A DNA stretch of 20,910 bases from an uncultured Oxalobacter sp. (GCA_934270705.1 CAKQQG010000028.1:1-20910); one strand, 5' to 3'; counted from the stretch's first letter, positions 7,525 to 18,778 are shown. The notes: generated from the letters alone by a model not told the origin. Made by a program: numbers and translations.

Positions 7525-9399
7525 TTATTTCTTGTCGTTCGTTGCAGTGTTGTCAGGGCGCCAGATTTGCCCGATGGACAACGATGTCAGTTTCTTCCTG
7601 CGGCCATACCAGAGGTTCGCCAGACCACGGGAAACGAAAACGGACGAGAACAGCGACGTCAGAATGCCGAGAACGTGTACCACGGCAAATCCGCGGATCG
7701 GGCCGGTACCGAATACCAGAAGCGCCAGACCGGCGATCAGGGTGGTTACATTGGAGTCGAGAATGGTTGCCCATGCATGACCGAAGCCGTTTGCAATCGC
7801 GGTCTGGGGACTGTTGTTGGCTCTGAGTTCTTCACGGATACGTTCATTGATCAGTACGTTGGAGTCGATCGCCATACCGAGTGCGAGCGCGATAGCCGCG
7901 ATACCCGGCAAAGTCAGGGTGATTTGCATCAGAGACAAAATGGCGATCAGCAGCAGCACGTTGACCGACAGCGCAATCACGCTGAAAAAACCGAATACCA
8001 TGTAGTACACGATCATGAACAGCGAAACAGCCACGAAACCGTATAACGTGGAAAGGAAGCCCTTGGTGATGTTTTCGGCACCCAGTTGGGGGCCGATTGT
8101 CCGTTCTTCGATGATCTGCATCGGTGCCGCCAGCGAACCGGCGCGAAGCAGCAGGGCCAGATCGGTTGCCGCTTCCGGTGTATCCATACCGGTGATCTGG
8201 AACTTGGATCCCAGCTCGTCACGGATTGATGCGACGGTCAGAACCTCGCCCTTCCCTTTTTCAAACAGGACGATAGCCATCAGTTTGCCGATTTTGCCGC
8301 GTGTCGCCTGACGCATCTTTCTGCCGCCATCGCCGTTCAGATCGATACTGACGGCAGGTTGCTGGTACTGGTCGAAGCTGGCAGATGCATTCGAGATATA
8401 TTCGCCGGTCAAGACGGGTTCCTTGTAAAGAATGACCGGAGCGCCCTTGCCCTGGCGGAAAATTTCGGAGCCGAGCGGTACGGCAACGCTTTCTTCGGTG
8501 CCGCGTGTGATGGATTCATCGACCATCCGGACTTCAAGTGTAGCCGTGCGACCGATGATGTCTTTCGCCCTGGATACGTCCTGAACCCCGGGTAGCTGGA
8601 CGACGATTCTGTCGGCTCCCTGTTGCTGGATGACCGGTTCGTTCACGCCCAGTTCGTTGACCCGTTTGGAGAGCGTGGCGATATTCTGTTTGACACTGTT
8701 TTCACGGATTTGTTTGATAGCGTCGGCACTCAGGGCGATAATCAGTTTGTTGCCTTCCGTTTCTTCACGCAGCGTGATTTCGGAAAGCTGGCCTGTCAGG
8801 AGCTTTTCGGCACGCTGGCGTGTCTGCGGGTCGTTGAACTGCAATTCAACTGTATCGCGTACCCGAACCAGTCCGGAATAGCGGATACCGTTTTCACGGA
8901 GGAGGTTTCTTGCTGAAATCTGGAGACCCTGTATCCTGGAATTGATGGCCGCATCCACATCGACCTGCATGAGGAAGTGTACGCCACCACGCAGATCAAG
9001 ACCGAGATACATGGGCAACGCATGCAGGCTCTGGAGCCATTGCGGCGTATTGGGCAACAGATTGAATGCGATACTGAATGTCGGATCCTGCGGATCCGTA
9101 TTGAGTTTGCTTTCCAGGACTTCCTTGGCCTTGAACTGGATATCAGTACTCGTGAAACGGACCTTGATGGTGGAATGCATGCCGCTGGCATCGAAATAAA
9201 TCCTGTCAACGGGGATTTGGTTGTCGCGCAGGATGCGTTCGACCCGATCCATCATCTGTGTATCGACCTTGACAGTCGATCGCACGCTGCTGATCTGAAC
9301 AGCCGGCGATTCTCCGAAAAAGTTCGGCAGCGTATAGATGATGCCGAAGATGATCGCGGCGACAATAACGAGATATTTCCAGAGTGGGTAACGGTTCAT
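7525..9399 (-). CDS. secD: Protein translocase subunit SecD
   Basis: Large partner of SecF in the accessory Sec complex. It has 624 residues, normal for proteobacteria. TM1 is at about residues 7-24, then a long periplasmic region holds the P1 head and base with LDLRGGVHF (134-142). From about residue 440 there are five further membrane helices, including the RND signature GMAIDSNVLINERIREE in TM4 (usual form GMAVDANVLI). The start ATG is at 9397-9399 with a weak ribosome site. It lies 63 bases downstream of yajC and 27 bases upstream of secF, so the three genes form one transcription unit. Confidence 0.97.
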   Translation of the reverse strand: MNRYPLWKYLVIVAAIIFGIIYTLPNFFGESPAVQISSVRSTVKVDTQMMDRVERILRDNQIPVDRIYFDASGMHSTIKVRFTSTDIQFKAKEVLESKLNTDPQDPTFSIAFNLLPNTPQWLQSLHALPMYLGLDLRGGVHFLMQVDVDAAINSRIQGLQISARNLLRENGIRYSGLVRVRDTVELQFNDPQTRQRAEKLLTGQLSEITLREETEGNKLIIALSADAIKQIRENSVKQNIATLSKRVNELGVNEPVIQQQGADRIVVQLPGVQDVSRAKDIIGRTATLEVRMVDESITRGTEESVAVPLGSEIFRQGKGAPVILYKEPVLTGEYISNASASFDQYQQPAVSIDLNGDGGRKMRQATRGKIGKLMAIVLFEKGKGEVLTVASIRDELGSKFQITGMDTPEAATDLALLLRAGSLAAPMQIIEERTIGPQLGAENITKGFLSTLYGFVAVSLFMIVYYMVFGFFSVIALSVNVLLLIAILSLMQITLTLPGIAAIALALGMAIDSNVLINERIREELRANNSPQTAIANGFGHAWATILDSNVTTLIAGLALLVFGTGPIRGFAVVHVLGILTSLFSSVFVSRGLANLWYGRRKKLTSLSIGQIWRPDNTATNDKK

Positions 9400-9462
9400 G
9401 ATAAACGTCGGGAATGCATGGTCTGATACGTGCGGAAACAGGCAGGGCTGTCTGTTGGCTGG

Positions 9463-9789
9463 TCAGAGTGTTTCGATCGTGCCGTTGGGCAGCATGGAAA
9501 CGACAGAGGCTTTCTGGACGATGATTTCCGTACCTTCGGCGATTTCCAGCGTGATGAAATTTTCGGATACTTTCGTGATTTTTCCAACAATGCCGCCCGC
9601 AGTGAGCACCTCATCCCCTGCAGACAGGGCGCTTAACATATCCCGCTGTTCTTTCTGTTTTTTCTGTTGTGGCCGTATCATCAGGAAATACAGGACAACG
9701 AACATCAGCAGGATAGGAAGAAAACTTCCCATGCTGTCCAGCGAAAATCCGGAAGCGGCGGATTGGGCGTAAGCGTTGGTGATGAACAT
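9463..9789 (-). CDS. yajC: Sec translocon accessory protein YajC
   Basis: A 108-residue single-pass inner-membrane protein associated with SecDF. One membrane helix spans about residues 22-40, followed by the family's basic motif RPQQKKQKEQRD. A small cytoplasmic beta-rich domain follows, with GDEVLTAGGIVGKI and the final IVQKASVVSMLPNGTIE. A GGAGAA ribosome site sits 6 bases before the ATG. An extended -10 promoter lies just upstream, so yajC-secD-secF may be transcribed separately from queA-tgt as well as with it. Confidence 0.95.
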   Translation of the reverse strand: MFITNAYAQSAASGFSLDSMGSFLPILLMFVVLYFLMIRPQQKKQKEQRDMLSALSAGDEVLTAGGIVGKITKVSENFITLEIAEGTEIIVQKASVVSMLPNGTIETL

Positions 9790-9823
9790 GTATTCTCCAG
9801 GTCGGATTTTGGTTTAACTTGTG

Positions 9824-9832
9824 ATTCTAGCA
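9824..9832 (-). promoter_or_regulatory. Candidate extended -10 promoter for yajC-secD-secF
   Basis: The minus strand reads TGCTAGAAT, an extended -10 (TGn then a 5-of-6 hexamer). It would give a leader of about 25-30 bases before the yajC ATG. No convincing -35 is seen, as is common for extended -10 promoters. Confidence 0.45.
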
Positions 9833-9937
9833 CCATGTACCGCAATTTCATGCATTTATGCGTGATGTCATGCCGGAACACAAGAAAAGAGGAAGCTGGA
9901 TTCCAGTGAACGGTTGTGGCATGGATGGCACAGTATG

Positions 9938-12111
<2,174 letters not shown>

Positions 12112-12185
12112 AAAAAAAGACCATCCATTGTGGCGGATGAAAGCCATTACTGAAAATATCTGAAAAAACGCCAGTATAGCCGTGT

Positions 12186-13685
12186 TTACCGTCTGGAATA
12201 AGTCCGGCCGTATATTTCCGTCATTTCCGCCAGATAGGAAGCATGCCAGGACTCGACTTGTTGCCAGTCGAAACGCCATTCCCATGAACCGTCTTTTTCA
12301 CCGGGTCTGTTCATGCGGCCGGCAGAATCCAGACCGAGGATATCCTGGAAAGGCGTCATGGCCAGCATTGCGGTAGATGACCAGGCTGCACGGATGAGAT
12401 CCCAGTGGATCCAGTGGCCGTCAATACTCAGGTAACGGCGTGCAAAGTCACGTTCTCTCTCTGGCAGATTGTTCCACCAGCCCCGGATGGTGTTGTTGTC
12501 GTGCGTTCCGGTATAGACGACGGTGTCATGATCGTAGTTGTACGGCAGATATGGGTTGCCGGGATTGCCGTCAAACGCGAATTGCAGGATACGCATGCCC
12601 GGCAGACCGTATTTTTTGCGAAGCGTTTCGACTTCCGGCGTGATGACCCCCAGATCTTCCGCAATGAAACGCAATGTACCGAACGTCTGTTTGAGTGTAT
12701 CGAAGAAGGCATCGCAAGGGCCGGCGATCCATTTTCCGTCGGAGGGCAATTCGCTTCTTGCCGGTATGGCCCAGTATGCCTGAAATCCCCTGAAATGATC
12801 CAGACGGACATAATCGTAGATGGCCATGGAATGTTTCATGCGCTTGAGCCACCAGTCGTAACCGGTACGCGCATGCTGTTCCCAGTCATACAAGGGGTTG
12901 CCCCAGTGTTGTCCGCTGGCGCTGAACCGGTCTGGAGGGACGCCTGCGACGGTGCGCGGGTATCCCGAGGAATCCAGATCGAACAGTTCGGGGTGCGCCC
13001 AGACGTCTGCGCTGTTTAAAGAGACGAAAATCGGGATGTCGCCGATAATGTCGATACCTTTTGAATGGGCATAGGTACGCAAGGCTTGCCATTGTTCGTA
13101 GAAACACCACTGGCAGAATTTCCAGAAACGGATATCGACAGCGTGTTCTTCGGCAAAGTTGGCCAGTGCTGCGGGGTTTTTTCGGGCGAAGGGTTCGGGC
13201 CATTGTTGCCAGGTGGCACCGTAACTGTCGTTCAATGTCCGGAACAGGGCGTAGTTATCCAGCCAGAAAGCGCTTTGTTCGCAAAAAAGTTCGAAGGCAT
13301 GACGAGCCGCAGTGTCTGCCGACCCGAAAAAACGGTCGGATGCCAGTTTCAGACGGGACATCCTGAATGCGCTCACCGCCGGATAATGGACACGGTACCG
13401 GTCGAATGCATTGTTCGGGACCAGTTCTTCCTTTTTCAGCCACCCTGCGTTGCAAAGGGTGTCAAGTCCGATGAGAAAAAGATTGCCCGCAAAGGCCGAT
13501 GGACTCATATAAGGGGAGTTTCCTGTGCCGATATCGCACAACGGGAGCATTTGCCAGAATGACTGGCGCGCGGAAGCGAGCCAGTCTGCGAAATAATAGG
13601 CGTCTGCTCCGAAATCGCCGGCACCGTAAGGTCCGGGCAAAGACGTGGGATGGAGCAGGATGCCGCAGCGGCGAGTCGATTCCAT
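12186..13685 (-). CDS. malQ: 4-alpha-glucanotransferase (amylomaltase, GH77)
   Basis: Transfers alpha-1,4-glucan segments between maltodextrins in the cytoplasm. From ATG 13683-13685 the protein has 499 residues and begins [18 protein letters not shown], a typical GH77 start. Catalytic residues are visible: nucleophile D296 in [10 protein letters not shown], acid/base E343 in IAEDLG, and D396 in [13 protein letters not shown]. These positions agree closely with Thermus amylomaltase. The GH77 loop [18 protein letters not shown] is present. A TTG at 13707-13709 could add eight residues, but a -10 box lies only a few bases upstream of it, so the ATG is preferred. No other maltose or glycogen gene is in the window. 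The 74-base gap to queA suggests possible co-transcription. Confidence 0.95.
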   Translation of the reverse strand: MESTRRCGILLHPTSLPGPYGAGDFGADAYYFADWLASARQSFWQMLPLCDIGTGNSPYMSPSAFAGNLFLIGLDTLCNAGWLKKEELVPNNAFDRYRVHYPAVSAFRMSRLKLASDRFFGSADTAARHAFELFCEQSAFWLDNYALFRTLNDSYGATWQQWPEPFARKNPAALANFAEEHAVDIRFWKFCQWCFYEQWQALRTYAHSKGIDIIGDIPIFVSLNSADVWAHPELFDLDSSGYPRTVAGVPPDRFSASGQHWGNPLYDWEQHARTGYDWWLKRMKHSMAIYDYVRLDHFRGFQAYWAIPARSELPSDGKWIAGPCDAFFDTLKQTFGTLRFIAEDLGVITPEVETLRKKYGLPGMRILQFAFDGNPGNPYLPYNYDHDTVVYTGTHDNNTIRGWWNNLPERERDFARRYLSIDGHWIHWDLIRAAWSSTAMLAMTPFQDILGLDSAGRMNRPGEKDGSWEWRFDWQQVESWHASYLAEMTEIYGRTYSRR

Positions 13686-13715
13686 GACGTATCGTGTCGG
13701 AAAAATCAAAAGCCT

Positions 13716-13721
13716 ATTATG
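13716..13721 (-). promoter_or_regulatory. Candidate -10 box for malQ
   Basis: The minus strand reads CATAAT (5 of 6 to consensus) with a weak -35 (TTACGA) 16 bases further upstream. Transcription would begin near 13709, leaving about 24 bases of leader before the ATG at 13685. It is divergent from the recG promoter. Confidence 0.4.
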
Positions 13722-13752
13722 ACAAAATCAGCGACATTCGTAACGGGGTCGC

Positions 13753-13780
13753 GTGACAAAATAAAAGTCTGGGATAATAC
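13753..13780 (+). promoter_or_regulatory. Candidate promoter for recG-ubiA
   Basis: GTGACA (13753-13758) resembles a -35. GATAAT (13773-13778, 5 of 6 but only 14 bases away) or TAATAC (13775-13780, 16 bases away) could be the -10. It is the only good plus-strand -10 in the malQ-recG divergent region. Confidence 0.4.
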
Positions 13781-13842
13781 CGGCTGGACTATCAGGAAAG
13801 TGGCGACAGGCAATACCGGACAGGCAATCGGCATGCCGCGCA

Positions 13843-15879
13843 ATGGTTTCGATCATGAATAAACTGGAACGTCTCGGCATTCGTACGGATATGGAGCTTG
13901 TGCTCCATTTGCCGTCACGTTATGAAGATGAGACGACCCTGACACGTATTTCGGATGCCCTGTTTCGTTGCGAAGGTACTGTCCAGATCGAGGGGCAAAT
14001 CATGGCATCGGATGTGCAATACAGACCGAAACGACAGCTGGTCGTATCGGTTTCGGACGGAACCGGAATGATGCATTTGCGTTTTCTGCATTTTTATCCG
14101 AGCCAGCTCAAACAATTTGCCGAAGGGAAACGGATTCGTGCCAGAGGCGAATTGAGGCAGGGATATGGCGGTACCGAAATGGTACATCCCGCTTGCCGGA
14201 TCGTGGAAGAAGGTACGCCGCTGCCGACGGCGCTTACGCCCGTCTATCCGGCCTGTGCAGGTGTATCGCAACATTATCTGCGCAAGGCGATCGCGGCTGC
14301 GCAAAACAGGCTGGATATGACCGATACATTGCCGGCATCATGGCTGGATGAACTGGATTTGCCTGCATTCGGCGAAGCCTTGCACTATTTGCACAATCCG
14401 CCGGCAAATGCCGATGAAACGGCTTTGCTGGAACGCACGCATCCCGCATGGCGGCGCATGAAGTTCGACGAGTTGCTGGCACAACAACTCTCGATGCGTC
14501 GGGCCCAGCGTGCAAGACGCAGTCTGAAAGCCCACGCGTTCGGTGCAGCCGGGCATTTCACCGGACAATTCATGCAAACGCTGCCTTTTTCGCTGACACA
14601 GGCGCAGTTGAAAGTGGTATCTGAAATCCGGCATGATCTGGGGCGCTCTTATCCGATGCAGCGTCTGCTTCAGGGGGATGTGGGCAGCGGCAAAACGGTC
14701 GTTGCAGCCATGGCGGCCTTGCAGGCGATCGACAACGGTTTTCAGGTCGCCATGATGGCGCCGACGGAAATTCTGGCGGAACAGCATTTCCGGCGCTTGT
14801 CGGAATGGTTCTCGCCACTGGGCGTGTCTGTAGTCTGGATCAGCGGCAGCATGAAAAAGAAAGTGCGCGAGCAAGTCGTATCCAGGATACAAACGGGAGA
14901 GGCTTCTCTTGTGATCGGGACGCATGCGCTGATTCAGGATGCCGTACAGTTTTCACGTCTGGGACTGGTAATCGTTGATGAACAACATCGTTTCGGTGTC
15001 GGGCAGCGGCTTGTCCTGCGAAACAAGGGGGAATTGCATGCGATGTTGCCGCACCAGTTGATGATGAGTGCTACTCCGATTCCGAGAACGCTGGCCATGA
15101 CGTTTTATGCCGATCTGGATGTATCCGTGATCGATGAATTGCCGCCAGGGCGCAAGCCGGTCATGACACGGCTGGTCAGTCAGGAAAGACGGGAAGAAGT
15201 GGTCGGAAGGATTCGTGCCGCGGCGATGCTGGGACGGCAGATTTACTGGGTGTGCCCCCTGATCGAGGAATCGGAAAGTCTCCAGTTGCAAACGGCGATC
15301 GACACCCATACTATTTTGACCGAAGCCTTGCCAGGACTGGTGGTTGGTCTGGTGCATGGCCGAATGAAACCTGATGAGAAACAGCATGTCATGGCAGCAT
15401 TTCAGGAAGGCAGGATTCAGGTGCTCGTGGCCACGACTGTGATTGAAGTGGGTGTGGATGTCCCGAATGCCTCGCTGATGGTGATTGAGCATGCCGAACG
15501 TTTCGGACTGTCGCAGCTGCATCAGTTAAGAGGACGGGTCGGACGGGGCGATGCAGAAAGCGTGTGTCTTCTGATGTATCAGAAACCGCTGGGTGATACA
15601 GCCAGACAACGGTTGCAGACCATGCGAGAGACGAATGACGGATTTGTGATTGCGCAGCGTGATCTCGAGATACGCGGGCCCGGTGAATTTCTGGGGGCAC
15701 GCCAGTCAGGACAAGCCATGCTCAGATTCGCCAATCTGGAAAAAGACCAGGATCTGATCGACAAGGCGGCGTATTATGCGCAAGCGCTGCTGGAAGACAG
15801 GGTGACGAATGCCGATACGATCATATCGGCGCATTTGTCCCGGTGGCTGGACAATCGTGAGGAGTATCTGAATGTCTGA
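13843..15879 (+). CDS. recG: ATP-dependent DNA helicase RecG
   Basis: A superfamily 2 helicase that regresses stalled replication forks and branch-migrates Holliday junctions. It has 678 residues (E. coli 693). The N-terminal wedge/OB domain (about 15-200) starts with LGIRTDMELVLHLPSRYEDETTL. The helicase core has Walker A GDVGSGKT (278-285), DEQH box (379-382), MSATPIPRTLAM, and motif VI QLRGRVGRGDAES. The end has GEFLGARQSGQ, as in other RecGs. ATGs at 13843 and 13855 are both possible; neither has a clear ribosome site. The usual extra N-terminal 15-20 residues are absent or lie in a non-ATG extension, as the frame is open back to 13765. It is followed 27 bases later by ubiA. Confidence 0.97.
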   Translation: MVSIMNKLERLGIRTDMELVLHLPSRYEDETTLTRISDALFRCEGTVQIEGQIMASDVQYRPKRQLVVSVSDGTGMMHLRFLHFYPSQLKQFAEGKRIRARGELRQGYGGTEMVHPACRIVEEGTPLPTALTPVYPACAGVSQHYLRKAIAAAQNRLDMTDTLPASWLDELDLPAFGEALHYLHNPPANADETALLERTHPAWRRMKFDELLAQQLSMRRAQRARRSLKAHAFGAAGHFTGQFMQTLPFSLTQAQLKVVSEIRHDLGRSYPMQRLLQGDVGSGKTVVAAMAALQAIDNGFQVAMMAPTEILAEQHFRRLSEWFSPLGVSVVWISGSMKKKVREQVVSRIQTGEASLVIGTHALIQDAVQFSRLGLVIVDEQHRFGVGQRLVLRNKGELHAMLPHQLMMSATPIPRTLAMTFYADLDVSVIDELPPGRKPVMTRLVSQERREEVVGRIRAAAMLGRQIYWVCPLIEESESLQLQTAIDTHTILTEALPGLVVGLVHGRMKPDEKQHVMAAFQEGRIQVLVATTVIEVGVDVPNASLMVIEHAERFGLSQLHQLRGRVGRGDAESVCLLMYQKPLGDTARQRLQTMRETNDGFVIAQRDLEIRGPGEFLGARQSGQAMLRFANLEKDQDLIDKAAYYAQALLEDRVTNADTIISAHLSRWLDNREEYLNV

Positions 15880-15906
15880 AACGGTTTTTACAGGAGGAAA
15901 TAGCAG

Positions 15907-16785
15907 GTGATACAGGCTGGAAGAGTCATGAAAACACGCATGCAGCTTTACTGGCAGCTGGTGCGGATGGACAAGCCGATCGGCATTTTGCTATTGCTGT
16001 GGCCGACATTATGTGCCCTGTGGATTGCCGCTGAAGGAAAACCGTCTGTTTCGCTGGTGCTGCTGTTCACGTTTGGAACGGTGCTGATGCGTTCAGCCGG
16101 ATGTGCCATCAATGATTTCGCCGACCGCGATATCGACCGGTATGTCAAAAGAACCGCCATGAGACCGCTGACATCAGGACGGATAAAAGCGGCAGAAGCG
16201 ATCTGGGTTGCCGTCGTATTGTCGGCCATCTCGTTTTTGCTGGTATTGTTCCTGAACAATCTGACGATCGGACTGTCGTTCGTCGCCCTTTTCGTCGCAG
16301 CGACCTATCCATGGTTCAAGCGTTTCTTTGCATTGCCGCAAGCCTACCTTGGTATCGCCTTCGGTTTCGGGATTCCGATGGCATTCGCCGCCGTGCAAAA
16401 TACCTTGCCGTTGAATGCATGGCTTTTGTTGCTGGGCAATGTCTTCTGGTCGTTGGCATACGATACTGAATACGCGATGGTCGATCGTGACGACGATCTG
16501 AAAATCGGTATTCGTACCTCGGCCATTACGTTCGGACGGTTCGATGTGGCGGCGGTGATGGGCTGCTATGCCGCAATGTTGTCGATACAGCTTTATGTCG
16601 GCTTGCGGGAAAATCTCGGCGGATGGTTTCTGGCCGGGTGGGTTTGCGCGCTCTGCTGTGTCTGGCATCATTACCGGTTGATCCGCAATCGTGAACGCGA
16701 GGGCTGTTTCCGTGCGTTTCTCCATAACAACTGGCTGGGTGCTTTCCTGTTTGCCGGCATTGTGCTGGACTATGCAATGCGGTAA
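15907..16785 (+). CDS. ubiA: 4-hydroxybenzoate polyprenyltransferase
   Basis: Integral membrane prenyltransferase that attaches the polyprenyl tail to 4-hydroxybenzoate in ubiquinone synthesis. From a GTG start at 15907 it has 292 residues (E. coli 290). This GTG is preceded by a full AGGAGG (15892-15897) at 9 bases. An ATG at 15928 is the alternative. Both aspartate motifs are present: NDFADRDID (69-77) and [12 protein letters not shown] (186-197). About eight or nine hydrophobic helices follow the UbiA pattern, with [18 protein letters not shown] near the start. It probably shares the recG transcript. Its presence suggests the organism makes ubiquinone, or at least keeps this step. Confidence 0.95.
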   Translation: MIQAGRVMKTRMQLYWQLVRMDKPIGILLLLWPTLCALWIAAEGKPSVSLVLLFTFGTVLMRSAGCAINDFADRDIDRYVKRTAMRPLTSGRIKAAEAIWVAVVLSAISFLLVLFLNNLTIGLSFVALFVAATYPWFKRFFALPQAYLGIAFGFGIPMAFAAVQNTLPLNAWLLLLGNVFWSLAYDTEYAMVDRDDDLKIGIRTSAITFGRFDVAAVMGCYAAMLSIQLYVGLRENLGGWFLAGWVCALCCVWHHYRLIRNREREGCFRAFLHNNWLGAFLFAGIVLDYAMR

Positions 16786-16805
16786 GGTTATTCTATGGGA
16801 AGGTC

Positions 16806-16841
16806 ATGAAAATTCTGGCGATAGCAACGCTTGTCTGTTAA
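16806..16841 (+). other. Possible 11-codon leader ORF before the yqjD-like gene
   Basis: ATG at 16806, directly after GGAAGGTC, encodes MKILAIATLVC and stops at TAA 16839-16841. Its start region (GGAAGG, then ATGAAAATTCTGG) nearly copies that of the downstream gene (GGAAGG, then ATGGAAATTCTGG). It may be chance or a remnant duplication; translation is unproven. Confidence 0.2.
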
Positions 16842-16895
16842 ATTGTGTATGACTGAAAATGGCTTTTCATTCAACTTTGACAGGAAGGAAAGAAT

Positions 16896-17219
16896 ATGGA
16901 AATTCTGGAAAATGCCGGACAGGCCGGCAACAAGATCATGGGTAGCCTGAAATCGATCATCAGTGATGCCGAAAAGGTACTGGAAAACAGCACGCAGCAC
17001 GGCAGCGAAAGTTATCAGAATGCGAAAAGAAAGCTGGAATCGACGATTACTGACGCCAAGTTCGTACTGCGCGAACTGGAAGAAGTCGTCGTCAACAAAG
17101 CCAAGGATGCAGCCGTCTGCACCGCAGAATTCGCCAAGGAACATCCCTGGAAAGCCGTGGGCGCTGTCGCAGCGGTGGGCGTACTCCTCGGGATTCTGAT
17201 CGCCCGTTCCAGGAAATAA
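16896..17219 (+). CDS. DUF883 family (YqjD/ElaB-like) membrane-anchored protein
   Basis: A 107-residue protein. A charged, helical N-terminal part (about 1-80) with coiled-coil character leads to one C-terminal membrane helix (KAVGAVAAVGVLLGILIA, about 86-103) ending in ARSRK. This is the layout of the YqjD/ElaB/YgaM family. In E. coli these are inner-membrane proteins that bind ribosomes in stationary phase; I infer a similar role only from the family. The motif EHPWKAVGAVAAVG before the helix is characteristic. A good ribosome site (GGAAGGAAAG) precedes the ATG. It is the first of three small membrane-protein genes with short gaps (13 and 21 bases), corresponding to E. coli yqjD-yqjE-yqjK. 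Confidence 0.88.
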   Translation: MEILENAGQAGNKIMGSLKSIISDAEKVLENSTQHGSESYQNAKRKLESTITDAKFVLRELEEVVVNKAKDAAVCTAEFAKEHPWKAVGAVAAVGVLLGILIARSRK

Positions 17220-17232
17220 ACACGATACAGAT

Positions 17233-17598
17233 ATGGCAGTGGTCGATAACTTGGCAAGGGTGGCAGGCACGTTACTTGCCATCGTCAAAACCCGATGTGA
17301 GCTGATGGCCATCGAGCTGGAAGAAGAGTGGATCAGGCTTCTGACATATCTGTTATTGTCACTGACCGCGTTGTTCTGTCTGGCATTGACGGTGCTGCTG
17401 GCGATCGTTCTTGTGCTGGTGCTTTGCTGGGATACCTGTCGTATTCCCGCTATTGTCGGCATGATGGTGCTTTTCGGCGTCATAACCTGTGTGATCTGGA
17501 TCGGTGTCCGACGCAGTTTCAGCAAAAAGCCGAAACTGCTTGAACTGACCCGACAGGAAATCGCAAAGGATATCGATCGCCTGACGCCATCCGCCTGA
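17233..17598 (+). CDS. YqjE-like (phage-holin-superfamily) membrane protein
   Basis: A 121-residue protein with a short amphipathic N-terminus (ARVAGTLLAIVKTRCELMAIELEEE). Two hydrophobic helices follow (about 36-66 and 71-93), then a charged C-terminal tail (RRSFSKKPKLLELTRQEIAKDIDRL). This fits the YqjE family, whose function is unknown; the superfamily name comes from holin-like topology, not from phage origin. It sits 13 bases after the DUF883 gene and 21 bases before a YqjK-like gene, so co-expression is likely. Confidence 0.8.
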   Translation: MAVVDNLARVAGTLLAIVKTRCELMAIELEEEWIRLLTYLLLSLTALFCLALTVLLAIVLVLVLCWDTCRIPAIVGMMVLFGVITCVIWIGVRRSFSKKPKLLELTRQEIAKDIDRLTPSA

Positions 17599-17619
17599 CC
17601 GTTATTTTTCGTTACCGTT

Positions 17620-17946
17620 ATGGCCAAATCGACCAAAAACCTGACACAGCGCAAAGCGGAACTGCTGGTTCAAAGCGCCCTGCTCCGCGAGAAACTGGCT
17701 GTCGAAACCTTGTCCATGATGCAAATGCCCGACGTGGTGAGCAAGGGATTGAACGTATGGCACAACCTGAGCAGGTTTGGAACGCGGCCGATATGGATCG
17801 GAGTTCTTGGGCTTGTCTTTCTGACCGTCCGTCCACGGCGGTTGTTGTCCTGGCTGGTGTCGGCCACGGTGCTGTTGAAGACGTGGCGGCGTTTCGGTCC
17901 GTTCATCATGCCCGTTGTCCGCTATCTGACGGGACGTCACCAGTAA
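17620..17946 (+). CDS. YqjK-like small membrane protein
   Basis: A 108-residue basic protein. The N-terminal half (TQRKAELLVQSALLREKLAVE) is an amphipathic helix. The second half carries one or two hydrophobic stretches (PIWIGVLGLVFLTV and LLSWLVSATVLLKTW) separated by RPRR. By position and layout it corresponds to YqjK, third gene of the yqjDEK cluster; primary-sequence similarity in this family is low. Function is unknown. No clear terminator follows before the convergent yggS end 40 bases away; only a weak GGACA/TGTCC pair is seen. Confidence 0.68.
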   Translation: MAKSTKNLTQRKAELLVQSALLREKLAVETLSMMQMPDVVSKGLNVWHNLSRFGTRPIWIGVLGLVFLTVRPRRLLSWLVSATVLLKTWRRFGPFIMPVVRYLTGRHQ

Positions 17947-17986
17947 ATCGGACAACGATGTCCATCACCCTGTTTCCGTTCGCATA

Positions 17987-18697
17987 TTATCGTTTCTCAG
18001 GATAGTGTCGCTGACCGAAAATGGCTGTACCGATACGTACCGTCGTCGCGCCTTCCTGCACAGCAGCTTCCATGTCATCCGACATACCCATCGACAGGGT
18101 ATCCAGATCATATCCGGCTTTTCTCAATCGTTCAAAAAGTGTTTTCATGGCATTGAACGGTTGTCGTTGTTTTTCCGGATCCGGTTGTGGCTCCGGAATC
18201 GCCATCAATCCCCGCAATTTGAGGTGAGGCATCCCGGAAACTGCCTTGGCCAGATCGGCAAGTTCTTCAGGACGAACGCCGCTTTTGCTGTTTTCTCCGC
18301 TGATATTGACCTGAAGACAGATATTGAGTGGTGGCATATTTGCCGGGCGCTGGTCGGAAAGCCGTCTGGCGATCCGTTCACGATCCACGGAATGCACCCA
18401 GTCGAAATATTCGGCGATGGCACGGGTCTTGTTGCTTTGAATCGGGCCGATGAAATGCCATTGCAGTTTCAGATCCGGTCGTTCTTGCCGGATAGCCAGA
18501 ATCTTGCGTACCGCTTCCTGTTCATAATTTTCACCGAAAGCCAGCTGGCCTGCCTCTGCAGCCTCGACAATGGCCGAAACCGGCTGGGTTTTCGAAACAG
18601 CCAGCAAGTTGACGGATGAAGGATCGCGGTGTGCTTGTTGCGCTGCCTGAAAAACACGTGTCCTGACGGTCTGCAAGTGGTCGGTAATGGCGGACAT
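17987..18697 (-). CDS. yggS: Pyridoxal phosphate homeostasis protein (YggS/PROSC family)
   Basis: A PLP-binding protein with an alanine-racemase-type barrel and no known catalytic activity, acting in vitamin B6 homeostasis. I used the ATG at 18695-18697, giving 236 residues (E. coli 234) beginning MSAITDHLQTVRTRV. An upstream ATG at 18751 would add 18 non-conserved residues. The PLP lysine is K36 in LLAVSKTQP. Other family blocks are FGENYEQEAVRK, WHFIGPIQSNKTR, VNISGENSKSG, LRGLMAIPEP, and the phosphate site LSMGMSDDMEAAVQEGATTVRIGTAIFG. No ribosome site is apparent before the chosen start. In many bacteria yggS neighbours yggT; here two plus-strand genes lie between them. Confidence 0.94.
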   Translation of the reverse strand: MSAITDHLQTVRTRVFQAAQQAHRDPSSVNLLAVSKTQPVSAIVEAAEAGQLAFGENYEQEAVRKILAIRQERPDLKLQWHFIGPIQSNKTRAIAEYFDWVHSVDRERIARRLSDQRPANMPPLNICLQVNISGENSKSGVRPEELADLAKAVSGMPHLKLRGLMAIPEPQPDPEKQRQPFNAMKTLFERLRKAGYDLDTLSMGMSDDMEAAVQEGATTVRIGTAIFGQRHYPEKR

Positions 18698-18749
18698 GAT
18701 GAATAAAAACTTGAATAAACTGAACGATGGCCTAATATACTTCCTGTTC

Positions 18750-18755
18750 ATTATA
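18750..18755 (-). promoter_or_regulatory. Candidate -10 box for yggS
   Basis: The minus strand reads TATAAT, a perfect -10 hexamer 52 bases upstream of the yggS ATG. A second, TATATT, lies at 18734-18739. No matching -35 was found for either. Confidence 0.35.
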
Positions 18756-18778
18756 TGACGAATGGTTTGTCCGGAGCC

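Noticed and set aside
12112..12285. Open extension upstream of queA adding 58 residues
   Set aside because: It overlaps the end of malQ and has no homology to QueA; the ATG at 12111 matches family N-termini.
13650..13862. 70-codon plus-strand frame ahead of recG ending at its start
   Set aside because: It overlaps the malQ 5' end on the other strand and both promoter candidates, and shows no ribosome site or family features.
16878..16883. Perfect TTGACA upstream of the yqjD-like gene
   Set aside because: A -10 at the correct distance would fall inside the coding sequence, so it cannot be the promoter of this gene.
17233..17598. Holin-like topology as evidence for a prophage
   Set aside because: The gene belongs to the chromosomal yqjDEK-type cluster and no phage gene is nearby.
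16788..17654. Minus-strand open frame of 288 codons across the yqjD/yqjE-like genes
   Set aside because: It is antisense to two recognisable membrane-protein genes with good ribosome sites, and its protein resembles no family.
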